A DNA stretch of 64,000 bases from an uncultured Sulfitobacter sp. (lineage in GTDB: Bacteria; Pseudomonadota; Alphaproteobacteria; Rhodobacterales; Rhodobacteraceae), in NCBI RefSeq assembly GCF_947499945.1, contig NZ_CANMQD010000004.1, positions 248,001 to 312,000 of the forward strand. Direction: 5' to 3'. The notes below the pieces were generated by a model, which saw only the letters and a list, made by a program, of their open reading frames with translations, did no database searches and was not told the origin of the DNA. Below are positions 36,401 through 45,059 of the stretch, piece after piece (position 1 is the stretch's first letter; every line of letters starts with the position of its first letter). Both the position numbers and the translations under genes were made by a program.

Positions 36401-36964
36401 CTAGTCAGTCTGCTCTGCAAACTTACGTGCATGATATTTCTGGAAACTCTCGTCGCCATTATATCCTTCCTCCACAACCCAGTTAAGCATGTTGAATGTG
36501 GTATATCGCCCAAAGGCACCAGGCATAGTGGCCGCTGCTGCACGCCCCGCGGAGACATCTGTGCCTACTTCGGTCGGGAAAAACAGAATCGATGGCGTGA
36601 ACAACGCCCCCCACTTCTTAACCATGTCCTTTTCGGGCAATGTCTCCCCGTCAAAGTCTGTGACTTCGACATCGCCGAACATATTGATTTGAACGACAAA
36701 GAAATTCTCTTCGATGTAATCGGCGATCTCCTCAATCGGAAAGACCTCCTCGTGCATCTTCTTGCAATAGATGCAGCCGCGCTGCTCGACGATGACCATG
36801 AGGCGCTTGCCCTCGGCGTTGGCTTCCGCCAGATCCTCGTGCAGGTCCTTGAACGTGTCACGCATCCACGGTGCTTTGTGCAAGCCGTCATCGCCCATGG
36901 TCGCGGCGTATGCGCCAAATGTCAGCGACATCAGAATCGCGCAAGCGGTGATAAGTTTTCTCAT
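36401..36964 (-). CDS. soxW: SoxW, periplasmic thioredoxin
   Basis: A 187-residue exported thioredoxin-fold protein. Signal peptide residues 1-20. The redox motif is CIYC (EQRGCIYCKKMHEEVFP) and the cis-Pro segment reads FTPSILFF. It takes electrons from SoxV and keeps the Sox carrier active. The ATG at 36964 has GGGAGAG upstream. It is 15 bases downstream of soxV, and a promoter region with a palindrome separates its stop from soxX. Confidence 0.93.
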   Translation of the reverse strand: MRKLITACAILMSLTFGAYAATMGDDGLHKAPWMRDTFKDLHEDLAEANAEGKRLMVIVEQRGCIYCKKMHEEVFPIEEIADYIEENFFVVQINMFGDVEVTDFDGETLPEKDMVKKWGALFTPSILFFPTEVGTDVSAGRAAAATMPGAFGRYTTFNMLNWVVEEGYNGDESFQKYHARKFAEQTD

Positions 36965-36978
36965 GATAGCTCTCCCTG

Positions 36979-37719
36979 TTATCCGATTGCGCCGAAGTTG
37001 GGGAATACTTCCAACATCCACTGCGCAATGTAGTTCACTGAATTTGTTGCAATAAGCAGGCCAAAGATAATGAGCATGACGCCCATGATCTTCTCAATAG
37101 TCCCCAGATTACGGCGAAATTTGTGCATCCAGCGCATAAATGGCCCGATAAAGAGGGCAGCCACAATAAACGGTGCCGTCATACCAACCCCGTAGACAAA
37201 AAGCAGCCATGCCCCTGTCGCCGCGGTGTCAGTCCCCGCTGCAGTAAAAAGGATCGCAGCGAGAACAGGCCCCACACAAGGGGTCCAACCAAAGGCGAAG
37301 GCCAGACCAATGACATATGCCCCTGCGTAGCTGACATTCGACGTCTCGCCTGCGTCTACACGCATCTGGCGGTACAGAATGCCAATGCGGATCACACCCA
37401 GAAAATGCAGACCCATTGCAATAATCACTGCCGCCGCTACCCAGCGCAGAATGTCGAAATACTCGCGCACGGCCTGACCAAAGGTAGATGCCGCAGCCCC
37501 TAGCCCCATAAAGATCGTTATGACACCCGCCGCAAAACAACACGCCGCCAAAACAGCGCGGGTCCGCGTGCGACGGTCAATGGTGGCATCCGCAGATATC
37601 TGGTTCATCCCCACCCCTGCAAGATAGCTCAGATAAAACGGAACAATCGGCAAAATGCACGGCGACAGGAACGACAAAAGCCCAGCAAGGGCAGCGCCAA
37701 AAAATGTGATGTCCATCAT
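36979..37719 (-). CDS. soxV: SoxV, CcdA-type membrane thiol-electron carrier
   Basis: A 246-residue inner-membrane protein with six hydrophobic segments. The paired Cys are in LSFLSPCILPIVPFYLSYLAG near residue 21 and GWTPCVGPVLAAILF near residue 143, as in CcdA. It passes electrons from cytoplasmic thioredoxin to SoxW. Two ATG codons are adjacent (37719 and 37716) and no strong ribosome site is visible. It diverges from soxS over a 70-base interval that holds repeats. Confidence 0.93.
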   Translation of the reverse strand: MMDITFFGAALAGLLSFLSPCILPIVPFYLSYLAGVGMNQISADATIDRRTRTRAVLAACCFAAGVITIFMGLGAAASTFGQAVREYFDILRWVAAAVIIAMGLHFLGVIRIGILYRQMRVDAGETSNVSYAGAYVIGLAFAFGWTPCVGPVLAAILFTAAGTDTAATGAWLLFVYGVGMTAPFIVAALFIGPFMRWMHKFRRNLGTIEKIMGVMLIIFGLLIATNSVNYIAQWMLEVFPNFGAIG

Positions 37720-37742
37720 GGAAACGGTCTACCCTTGTATAC

Positions 37743-37770
37743 ATTACATATTCAGATTACATTATGTGAA
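37743..37770. promoter_or_regulatory. Candidate SoxR operator in the soxV-soxS interval
   Basis: The direct repeats ATTACAT at 37743 and 37756 overlap an imperfect palindrome TTCAGAT-N6-ATGTGAA (37751-37770, 6 of 7 pairs). It lies between the divergent soxV and soxS starts, where SoxR of related bacteria binds. Confidence 0.5.
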
Positions 37771-37789
37771 GATCAAAGGTCAAATTATC

Positions 37790-38158
37790 ATGTCACTTCG
37801 CACCATATTTCTGGGAGGGGTTTTCGCGCTTGCCGCCGCGCTCCCCGCTTTTGCCCAAACCGAATTGGTAATGGTTGAAGAAGACGGCTGCATGTGGTGC
37901 GCGCGCTGGAATAAGGAAATTTCTGAGATTTATCCAAAGACTGCGGAGGGCCAAGCTGCACCCCTGCGCCGCATGGATATTCGTGCAGACCGGCCTGATG
38001 ATCTAAAATTCCAGCGTGGATTATTCTTTACACCTACATTCGTATTGGTTGTGGACGGCAAAGAAGTGTCGCGCCTCGAAGGATATCCGGGTGAGGACTT
38101 CTTTTGGGGTTTGCTGAGCCAGATGCTTGGCAATGCAAATATTGAATTGGTTAGGTAG
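37790..38158 (+). CDS. soxS: SoxS, periplasmic thioredoxin-like protein
   Basis: A 122-residue exported thiol protein. Signal peptide residues 1-22. The redox motif CMWCARW lies near residue 35, and FTPTFVLVVDGKEVSRLEGYPG covers the cis-Pro strand. In Paracoccus SoxS reduces a mixed disulfide on SoxY and reactivates it. The ATG at 37790 (AAGGT upstream) is chosen since earlier in-frame codons run into the soxV start. soxR follows within about 20-50 bases on the same strand. Confidence 0.9.
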   Translation: MSLRTIFLGGVFALAAALPAFAQTELVMVEEDGCMWCARWNKEISEIYPKTAEGQAAPLRRMDIRADRPDDLKFQRGLFFTPTFVLVVDGKEVSRLEGYPGEDFFWGLLSQMLGNANIELVR

Positions 38159-38167
38159 TGCGCTATA

Positions 38168-38602
38168 GTGCACCTAATGGAAATTTCGTCTGAAAGGGCG
38201 CTTCAGACCATGACACAGCAGACACCTGCTTTTGGCGCCAAGCACGATGCAAAGATTGAGGAAACGATGGGTTTACCAGTATTTGACGTAAATATGTGTG
38301 CAGAAGACATGGACAGAATGGCCAAGAACGCGGTCGACGCCTCCAATTTTCTCAAAGCAATCAGTCATGAGGGTCGCCTGATGATCCTGTGCCACCTCGC
38401 ATCTGGCGAAAAATCGGTAACTGAGCTTGAGACTCTGTTATCCGCCCGTCAGGCGGCCGTGTCTCAACAGCTTTCCCGCCTGCGCCTTGAAGGGCTTGTA
38501 ACACCGCGTCGCGACGGAAAAGCCATCTATTACCGGCTCACCGACGAGCGTCCGAAACAGATCATGGAAGTTGTCTATGACCTGTTTTGTCGTGAGAATT
38601 AA
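38168..38602 (+). CDS. soxR: SoxR, ArsR-family repressor
   Basis: A regulator of 130-144 residues with an ArsR/SmtB winged helix: ASNFLKAISHEGRLMILCHLASGEKSVTELE, then SARQAAVSQQLSRLRLEGLV as the recognition helix and RRDGKAIYYRL as the wing. Three Cys are present (NMCAED, LCHLA, FCREN); SoxR is known to sense thiosulfate or sulfide through Cys pairs. The start is uncertain: GTG 38168, ATG 38177 or ATG 38210, none with a strong ribosome site. It is placed next to soxS and the palindromes it probably binds. Confidence 0.88.
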   Translation: MHLMEISSERALQTMTQQTPAFGAKHDAKIEETMGLPVFDVNMCAEDMDRMAKNAVDASNFLKAISHEGRLMILCHLASGEKSVTELETLLSARQAAVSQQLSRLRLEGLVTPRRDGKAIYYRLTDERPKQIMEVVYDLFCREN

Positions 38603-38636
38603 CGTCAGTTGCCTGCGCACTGTTTGAATTGACCCC

Positions 38637-39692
38637 ATGCTAGACCTGATCTCTGAACCTGCGCTTGTCGCTCTAGCGGGGCTTGCCGGTGGACTTCTTC
38701 TTGGGCTTGCTGCGCGGATGGGAAGATTCTGCACCTTAGGCGCGATCGAAGACGTCTATTACGGCGAAAACACGCTACGGCTGCGGATGTGGGGCATCGC
38801 GATCGGTGTCGCGGTCATGGGGACGTTCGGCCTGTCGGCTGCGGGGCTGCTGGAGCTTGACGAGACGCTCTACCTATCGCAACATTGGAACCCTTTGGGC
38901 AGTGTCGCGGGGGGAATGGTGTTTGGCTATGGCATGGCGCTGGCCGGCAATTGTGGCTACGGCGCATTGGCGCGGGTTGGCGGGGGCGATCTACGCTCCC
39001 TCCTCATTGTTCTGATTATGGGCATCTCGGCTTACATTACATTAGGTGGCCCCTTAGCGGGGCTGCGCATCTGGCTTTTTGGTGGGACCGAACCCGCAAG
39101 TAGCGCGCAATCGTTTGCCCACGCTCTCTCCTCCCTATCTGGCCTATCGGTCAATTTGGCAGGTATTATCATTGGCGCAGTTCTGTTTATCGGAACCCTC
39201 TCCCACCGCGAAATGCGCAGAGCCCCCAGCTATATTATATGGGGAGCAGTTGTCGGCGTCGCCATCGTGTCAGGCTGGGCAGGCACTCAATGGGTCGCCA
39301 ACAACGGCTATGACGCCACACGCATCGTAAGCCATACCTTCTCTGCGCCCTTGGGCGAAACGATCCTGTATACCATGACCTCCTCAGGCAATTCCCTCAG
39401 CTTTGGCACGGGTTCTGTAGTAGGTGTGGTGTTTGGCGCCTTTTTAGGGAGCTTGATCAAAGGCCACTTTCGCTGGGAAGCCTGCGAAGATCCGCGCGAG
39501 CTTCGCCGCCAAATTCTCGGTGCGGCCCTGATGGGCATCGGTGCAGTTGTTGCAGTCGGATGCAGCGTGGGCCAAGGAATGTCAGCATTTTCCGTGCTGT
39601 CCTACAGCGCGCCTGTCACATTAATCTCGATTATGCTCGGCGCAGCTATCGGTTTGCGCCAGTTGATATTGGGGTTCGGTCCCGAAGTCTAA
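38637..39692 (+). CDS. YeeE/YedE family transporter (SoxT-like)
   Basis: A 351-residue inner-membrane protein with about nine hydrophobic segments. It has the family Cys pattern: GRFCTLGAIEDVYYGEN near residue 32, YGMALAGNCGYGALARVGGGDLR near 107 and AVGCSVGQGMSAFS near 318. It lies 34 bases after soxR on the same strand. The second relative at 24646-25713 marks the other edge of the sox region. Import of a sulfur compound, or feeding the SoxR signal, is the natural inference from family and context. Confidence 0.85.
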   Translation: MLDLISEPALVALAGLAGGLLLGLAARMGRFCTLGAIEDVYYGENTLRLRMWGIAIGVAVMGTFGLSAAGLLELDETLYLSQHWNPLGSVAGGMVFGYGMALAGNCGYGALARVGGGDLRSLLIVLIMGISAYITLGGPLAGLRIWLFGGTEPASSAQSFAHALSSLSGLSVNLAGIIIGAVLFIGTLSHREMRRAPSYIIWGAVVGVAIVSGWAGTQWVANNGYDATRIVSHTFSAPLGETILYTMTSSGNSLSFGTGSVVGVVFGAFLGSLIKGHFRWEACEDPRELRRQILGAALMGIGAVVAVGCSVGQGMSAFSVLSYSAPVTLISIMLGAAIGLRQLILGFGPEV

Positions 39693-39709
39693 GACAACAG
39701 GCCGCCCGT

Positions 39710-40579
39710 CTACAGGTCCACTGTTACAGCGTAGCCAAAAGTTGCAGTCTTACCCGCCTCCAAAGTAGTTGTGTTTGGACGCTTTGAAATCTGCGGCCCA
39801 TCCCCTAAATAGGACGCCGTCCCATGCCAAGGCTCAATGCATAAGAACGGCGCATCTTTGGGCCGCCAAAGGGCCAAATCAGGCAAATTGTTGAATTCGA
39901 ATGACAATGAAGGACCATTTTGCGGCCCATAGCGCAGCGCATCCGACCCATTCGGAAAGACCACTGCACCGTCAGTGAACAGCGCCTCTTCGATGAGTAA
40001 ATCCCCGTTTATGAATGGCCCTTTAACAGGTTGAGGGCGCAGCAGCCCGTCCTCAATCGCGACCCGCTTGGGAGAGCCGCCTTGCGCCAAAGTAACGTGG
40101 TGCATCTGACCAGCCGCGCCAGGCAGTGGCCAGCTAAAGGCAGGGTGAAACCCGAAACCGAAAGGCATCGAAGTCCCGCCTTCGTTACGAACTTCCACCC
40201 TCACGCGAAGGGTATTACCGTCCAGCTGATGTACAACGTCCAATCTGAAAGAAAACGGATAGACCGCGCGGGTCTGCTCGGTATCCATAAGCGTGTGGCG
40301 GCACATCACGTCAGTTTGCTCTGCTAAAGAAAAGCTGCTCCGCCGTGCAAATCCGTGCTGTGGCATCGGTGCCGTATGATTTTCGACAGCTATAATATCA
40401 TCCACCGCCCGGCCGACAATCGGGAACAGGATTGGCGCACGCCCCGACCAGAAAGCGACGTCACCTTTCCACAGCAAGTCCGCCCCTGAGGTGGTCCGCA
40501 AGAACTGCATTTCCGCGCCAAGCGCTGCAACAGTAAGGCTCAGGTGGTCGTTCCCAAGCGTAGAGGCCATGTCAGTCAT
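39710..40579 (-). CDS. Aldose 1-epimerase family protein
   Basis: A 289-residue cytoplasmic protein of the galactose mutarotase-like fold. The early [22 protein letters not shown] and PILFPIVGR motifs, [10 protein letters not shown] with the first His/Arg, [10 protein letters not shown] with the second His, and [18 protein letters not shown] with the catalytic Glu mark the family. The substrate is unknown. The ATG at 40579 has GGGGAG upstream. It converges with the YeeE/YedE gene with 17 bases between stops. Confidence 0.88.
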   Translation of the reverse strand: MTDMASTLGNDHLSLTVAALGAEMQFLRTTSGADLLWKGDVAFWSGRAPILFPIVGRAVDDIIAVENHTAPMPQHGFARRSSFSLAEQTDVMCRHTLMDTEQTRAVYPFSFRLDVVHQLDGNTLRVRVEVRNEGGTSMPFGFGFHPAFSWPLPGAAGQMHHVTLAQGGSPKRVAIEDGLLRPQPVKGPFINGDLLIEEALFTDGAVVFPNGSDALRYGPQNGPSLSFEFNNLPDLALWRPKDAPFLCIEPWHGTASYLGDGPQISKRPNTTTLEAGKTATFGYAVTVDL

Positions 40580-40689
40580 AAAATCTCCCCTGCCGCCCCT
40601 AAAACAGAGCGAAGCCACGCGCCAAAAGCGTCTGCCTCAAAAAGACAGCAACCAATTCGCAAAATCAATATCTATAAAAAAGGGGTTAG

Positions 40690-40779
40690 TGGCGGATCGA
40701 CAGGGATTCGAACCCTGGAGACGGTCTCCCGCCTACACACTTTCCAGGCGTGCGCCTTCGACCACTCGGCCACCGATCC
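40690..40779 (-). tRNA. tRNA-Ser (anticodon GGA)
   Basis: A 90-base class II tRNA read on the minus strand. Acceptor arm GGATCGG pairs with TCGATCC, the D-arm begins GCCGAGTGGT, the anticodon loop reads CTGGAAA with anticodon GGA, a long variable arm (GCGGGAGACCGTCT) follows, and the T-arm is CAGGGTTCGAATCCCTG. Discriminator G and CCA are encoded. Confidence 0.97.
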
Positions 40780-40849
40780 GTTGAGGCGTCTTTAGCAAGG
40801 GTTAGCGCGGGAACGCAAGGGCGAAATGCGCAAGAAAGCTGCCAAATTT

Positions 40850-41569
40850 TCAACTGTCGAGATGGACATAGATCCTGCGGTTCATCTTGCCCTTTTTCTC
40901 GATCTTTCCAAGGCGCAGTGCACCAATCTCGCCAGTACGGGCCACATGGGTGCCGCCGCAGGGTTGCAGGTCGATCCAGTCGTCCTCTTCGCCAATGCGC
41001 ACCAGACGGATATCGCCCTGACCGCGCGGCGGCTTGACCGCCATTGTCTTGACCAGTTCAGGGGCTGCATCCAACTCTTCCTCGGTAATCCAGCCATCGC
41101 TGACACGGGCGTCCCGCTCAACAAAAGCGTTTAGTGCTTCTTCAAGAGCGCTGCGGTCTTCGGGCGCGTCGGGCATGTTGAAATCAAGCCTGCCATGGGT
41201 GGCCGATATTGCCCCACCTGTTACGGCAAAAGGCACCGCCACTGAAAGCAGGTGCAAAGCTGTGTGGATGCGCATGTGCTTGTGTCTGCGGTCCCAATCA
41301 AGCTGTTGAATGACATGACAACCCACGGGCGGAAGAGCCACAGGCTCTGATGGGACCAGGACAATTGCGCCATCTTCGCCTTTGACAGCCGTCGCAACCG
41401 CCATGCGCTTGCCGTCCCATTCGAGGCTGCCGCTGTCGCCAGGCTGGCCGCCGCCAGTGGGGTAGAACAAGCTCGCGTCAAGGATCACACCACCCTCTTC
41501 GGTATGGGCAATCACGCGCGATTGTATTTCGCGCTGGTACGGGTCGTCTCTGAACAACATATGGGTCAT
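40850..41569 (-). CDS. Alanyl-tRNA editing protein (AlaX)
   Basis: A 239-residue free-standing editing enzyme that removes wrongly attached amino acids from tRNA-Ala. The zinc-site motifs are HTALH (residues near 102-106) and CGGTH near 203-207. SLFYPTGGGQPGDSG near the N-terminus matches the AlaRS editing domain's lead-in. The start overlaps the stop of the channel gene (ATGA), and tRNA-Ser lies just downstream, which is fitting since Ser is the main mischarged residue, though this may be chance. Confidence 0.92.
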   Translation of the reverse strand: MTHMLFRDDPYQREIQSRVIAHTEEGGVILDASLFYPTGGGQPGDSGSLEWDGKRMAVATAVKGEDGAIVLVPSEPVALPPVGCHVIQQLDWDRRHKHMRIHTALHLLSVAVPFAVTGGAISATHGRLDFNMPDAPEDRSALEEALNAFVERDARVSDGWITEEELDAAPELVKTMAVKPPRGQGDIRLVRIGEEDDWIDLQPCGGTHVARTGEIGALRLGKIEKKGKMNRRIYVHLDS

Positions 41570-43983
41570 CGGTCCCCCTCTCCTTTTGAGGCATCGCCCA
41601 TGGGCGCTGGCTTGGCCGCTTTTGCTTTGGGGCGCGGTTCTTTATCGAGTGTTGCGCGCTGCAGTGCCTCGGGATTGCGCAGCCATATATCTTGCTGAGC
41701 GAAAGGTATCTCGATGCCTTCCTCGGCAAAGCGTTGTGCAATAGCGTGGTTTACATCGCTTTTCACCGCCATCATCCAATTCACATCACGCAGGAACATG
41801 CGGATTTCAAAATCCATCGATGAAGCGCCAAACCCGATAAACAAAACATTGGGCGCAGGATTGGCAAGCGCCATAGGCTGCACTTCGGCAATCTCACGCA
41901 AGATCGTCTCGACGCGTCTTGTGTCGGTTCCGTATGCAACTCCAACGGGAATGATTACACGCCCCAGCGTGTTTCCACGGGTATAATTGGTGACTGTCCC
42001 GCTAACCAAATCAGCGTTGGGAACAATCACATCCGTACGGTCAAACGTCTCGATCCGTGTGGAGCGTACCGAGATATCGCGCACATACCCCATCTGCCCA
42101 CCACTTACTTCGATCCAGTCCCCCTCGGAGATGGGCCGCTCAATCAGCAGGATGATCCCAGAGACAAAGTTGGACACGATGTTTTGCAAACCAAAACCGA
42201 TCCCGACAGATAGCGCACCCGCTACAATCGCAAGCGAACTGAGGTCAATCCCTGCCCCTGTAATTGCTGCTAAAGCTGCGAGGAAAATACCGACATAACC
42301 TAGCCCCGAAACGATGGCATTCTGGCCACCCTTGTCGATCTTCGTTTTGGGCAGAACATTATTTTTAAGTGCACCTTGGGCCAACCGCGTGGCGAGATAA
42401 CCAAATGTGAATATCAATGCGAAGGTCAGAAAATCGGTCGGCGATATGCGCGAGTCGCCAATCGCAAATCCCCGCCGGAAAGCGGCCCAAACCTCTGTCA
42501 GGTCAGACACGCGCACCCCCCACGCCAGCGCAAGGACAGGCAGCGCGAGCAACAAAAGGATTAGACCAAAGAAGATCGGTAAAAGTGCTTCACGCGACGC
42601 CGTTCCCTGACCAGTGATCAAACCGTAGACATCAGCGCCGAACCGTTGAAGCGCCAGTACGAGGCCAAGGATCACAAGCGTCAGGACAGTAGGGTGCAGA
42701 ATGAACTCCGCCGCGTTGAAGAGGCCCACCGCCTGTAGCGCTGGCGCGGCAAACGCCACCACAATGGCAAAGGTGCCAAGGCTGCGCACCAAGCGCCCCA
42801 AGGTACTGGCCCGAGTGACTTCCTCGTCCTCTTGTTCAACAACTTCACCGCCGAAGTGGCGTAGCAGACGGCCAATCCGGTAAACACCGTAAGAAATCAG
42901 AACAGTGAATGGAAAACTAACTACCGTTTTCACCAGACTGCTCGCCCCGTCCAACGTCACAATCTGCATCAACAGCGTGTTGGCGATAATCAACAGCGTG
43001 ATACCACTCACCAGAAACCGCATTTCGGCGCGGTCGGGCGCACTCAACGCGATCAGCGCCGCATCGTCTTCGCGGGCAAATACCTGCTCAGCGACCCAGC
43101 GAAATCCAAGCATGAACCCGCCCAGCACAGGGATCAACACAACCAGCTCGTCTCCACGACTGCCCAGATATCCTGTTGTTCGGGCGGCATAAGCTAGTAA
43201 AGCCAAGCCAATCAACGGAAAGACAATCCGCAGAAGCGAGATAACAAACCGCCACACGCCGATACCGCTACCGCCAACCACACTCAGCTTTGCGACAATC
43301 ATTTTCGACCAACGACGTCCTCGAAAAATCAGCACCAGACCTGCAATTGTCGCGAACAGGATCTTTGGCAGGTTGCTGATCAACAGCTCGTCGCGCCGCT
43401 CGATTTCCTGCGGGCTGAGTGGATTCCACAGCTTGGATATAGCCGTGCGCAAAGCTTCGTAGGCGACGGGCCAATGAACAGGATTGAGAGGTGTCTCCGT
43501 CATGACAAGCAGCTGTTCTGCCTGACGGTTTCGCATAATCGTATCAATCTCGCCCACCAAACCGTCCGCACGGGCATAGGCGCTATCAGCGACTTGCACA
43601 GGGGCTGTTAACGTGGCCAGTTGACTTTCAAGCTCTTTGCGCTTCGCGGCAAGCTCCGCCGCTTCAGGTGTTGAATCCTCGCCCGTAGGGGCCGGTCCCA
43701 GCACAGCAAGCTGGTCACGCAGGCTGGCAATGCGGGTGCTGTTTACCCCCCGTGCCTCGTTGAATTTCTCGCGGTAAGTCGCAAGTTCGCCGCGCAGCGT
43801 CTCCAATACAGCATTTTCCGTATCCTCGGAATCCACAGCCTGCTCTGCACGCGAGGTTAGCGCGTTCCACCCCGCCATATCGACACCGGGGACTTCCTGC
43901 GCACTCACCGCAGCGGCACACAACAAAATCAGCCCAACGAGGGCCGCGAGCCTTCCCAATCCAAGCTGTAATGACCGGATCAT
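41566..43983 (-). CDS. Mechanosensitive ion channel of the MscS superfamily, with DUF3772 domain
   Basis: An 805-residue inner-membrane channel. Signal peptide residues 1-28, then a periplasmic coiled-coil region (about 30-175, DUF3772-like: REKFNEARGVNSTRIASLRDQL), about 11 hydrophobic segments, and the MscS core near residues 560-740: the pore helix GALSVGIGFGLQNIVSNFVSGIILLIERP, then IEVSGGQMGYVRDISVRSTRIET. A Lys/Ala/Pro tail ends it. It protects against osmotic downshock. It starts within the cysK stop (ATGA) and overlaps alaX likewise. Confidence 0.92.
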   Translation of the reverse strand: MIRSLQLGLGRLAALVGLILLCAAAVSAQEVPGVDMAGWNALTSRAEQAVDSEDTENAVLETLRGELATYREKFNEARGVNSTRIASLRDQLAVLGPAPTGEDSTPEAAELAAKRKELESQLATLTAPVQVADSAYARADGLVGEIDTIMRNRQAEQLLVMTETPLNPVHWPVAYEALRTAISKLWNPLSPQEIERRDELLISNLPKILFATIAGLVLIFRGRRWSKMIVAKLSVVGGSGIGVWRFVISLLRIVFPLIGLALLAYAARTTGYLGSRGDELVVLIPVLGGFMLGFRWVAEQVFAREDDAALIALSAPDRAEMRFLVSGITLLIIANTLLMQIVTLDGASSLVKTVVSFPFTVLISYGVYRIGRLLRHFGGEVVEQEDEEVTRASTLGRLVRSLGTFAIVVAFAAPALQAVGLFNAAEFILHPTVLTLVILGLVLALQRFGADVYGLITGQGTASREALLPIFFGLILLLLALPVLALAWGVRVSDLTEVWAAFRRGFAIGDSRISPTDFLTFALIFTFGYLATRLAQGALKNNVLPKTKIDKGGQNAIVSGLGYVGIFLAALAAITGAGIDLSSLAIVAGALSVGIGFGLQNIVSNFVSGIILLIERPISEGDWIEVSGGQMGYVRDISVRSTRIETFDRTDVIVPNADLVSGTVTNYTRGNTLGRVIIPVGVAYGTDTRRVETILREIAEVQPMALANPAPNVLFIGFGASSMDFEIRMFLRDVNWMMAVKSDVNHAIAQRFAEEGIEIPFAQQDIWLRNPEALQRATLDKEPRPKAKAAKPAPMGDASKGEGDR

Positions 43984-45014
43984 ACGTCCTCGAAAACCGA
44001 TGGCAGATTTGCGGGAGCACGTTCGAGCCACTCTGGCACAGGCAGACCTTTTTCATGCAGGAAGGCAGGATTGAACAGCTTGGACTGATAACGCGTGCCA
44101 TAATCGCACAGGATCGTCACGATGGTATGACCCGGCCCCATTTCGCGGGCCATGCGAATGGCGCCTGCGATGTTGACGCCCGAAGATGCCCCAAGGCATA
44201 GCCCTTCATGCTCCAGCATGTCAAAGACCAGCGGCAGCGCCTCCATGTCAGAGATATTATAGGCGAAATCGGGTGTGAATCCTTCGAGGTTTTTGGTGAT
44301 ACGGACTTGACCGATGCCTTCGGCGATTGAGCCGCCTTCCATCGTCAACTCACCCTTGGTGTAATAGTTATAAAGTGCCGCACCATCAGGATCGGCGATA
44401 CCGATTTTCACACCCTTGGGCTGAAGCGCCATAGCCGTCCCTGCCAACGTTCCGCCAGAGCCAACTGCACAAATAAAACCGTCCACTTTGCCATCTGTCT
44501 GCGCCCAGATTTCGGGGCCTGTCGTCTCGATATGGGCCTGACGGTTGGCGATGTTGTCAAATTGGTTCGCCCAGATCACACCCTCGTTCGTGGTGCGGGC
44601 AAGCTCTTCTGCCAGCCGTTCGGAATAACGGATGAAATTGTTTGGATTGCGGTATGGCGCTGCCGGCACTTGGACCAGTTCGGCCCCGGCCAAGCGTAAC
44701 ATCTGCTTTTTCTCTTCCGACTGCGTCTCCGGAATGACAATCACGGATTTGAACCCCATAGACGCCCCCACCAGCGCAAGTCCGATGCCCGTGTTGCCAG
44801 CCGTACCTTCGACAATCGTGCCGCCGGGTTTGAGATCACCGCGCGCAATAGCATCGCGGATGATGAACAGTGCCGCGCGGTCCTTTACCGACTGGCCGGG
44901 ATTCATGAATTCTGCCTTGCCGTAAATCTCACAGCCCGTCAGCGCGCTTGCCCCGCGCAATTTAATCAGGGGCGTATTGCCCACTGCGTGTTCAAGATCG
45001 CGTGCTACATGCAT
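43980..45014 (-). CDS. cysK: Cysteine synthase A
   Basis: A 344-residue PLP enzyme making cysteine from O-acetylserine and sulfide. The PLP Lys is in GQSVKDRAALFII near residue 44; the substrate loop is VEGTAGNTGIGLA and the phosphate loop GSGGTLAGTA. It is longer than E. coli CysK by about 20 residues at the C-terminus. GAGGG precedes the ATG at 45014. The order trgA-trgB-cysK is known from Rhodobacter sphaeroides, where it is linked to tellurite resistance. Confidence 0.94.
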   Translation of the reverse strand: MHVARDLEHAVGNTPLIKLRGASALTGCEIYGKAEFMNPGQSVKDRAALFIIRDAIARGDLKPGGTIVEGTAGNTGIGLALVGASMGFKSVIVIPETQSEEKKQMLRLAGAELVQVPAAPYRNPNNFIRYSERLAEELARTTNEGVIWANQFDNIANRQAHIETTGPEIWAQTDGKVDGFICAVGSGGTLAGTAMALQPKGVKIGIADPDGAALYNYYTKGELTMEGGSIAEGIGQVRITKNLEGFTPDFAYNISDMEALPLVFDMLEHEGLCLGASSGVNIAGAIRMAREMGPGHTIVTILCDYGTRYQSKLFNPAFLHEKGLPVPEWLERAPANLPSVFEDV

Positions 45015-45059
45015 GTCAGGCCCTCAATTGCTGTCCTTGCTACATCTAGCGGCGCACAC

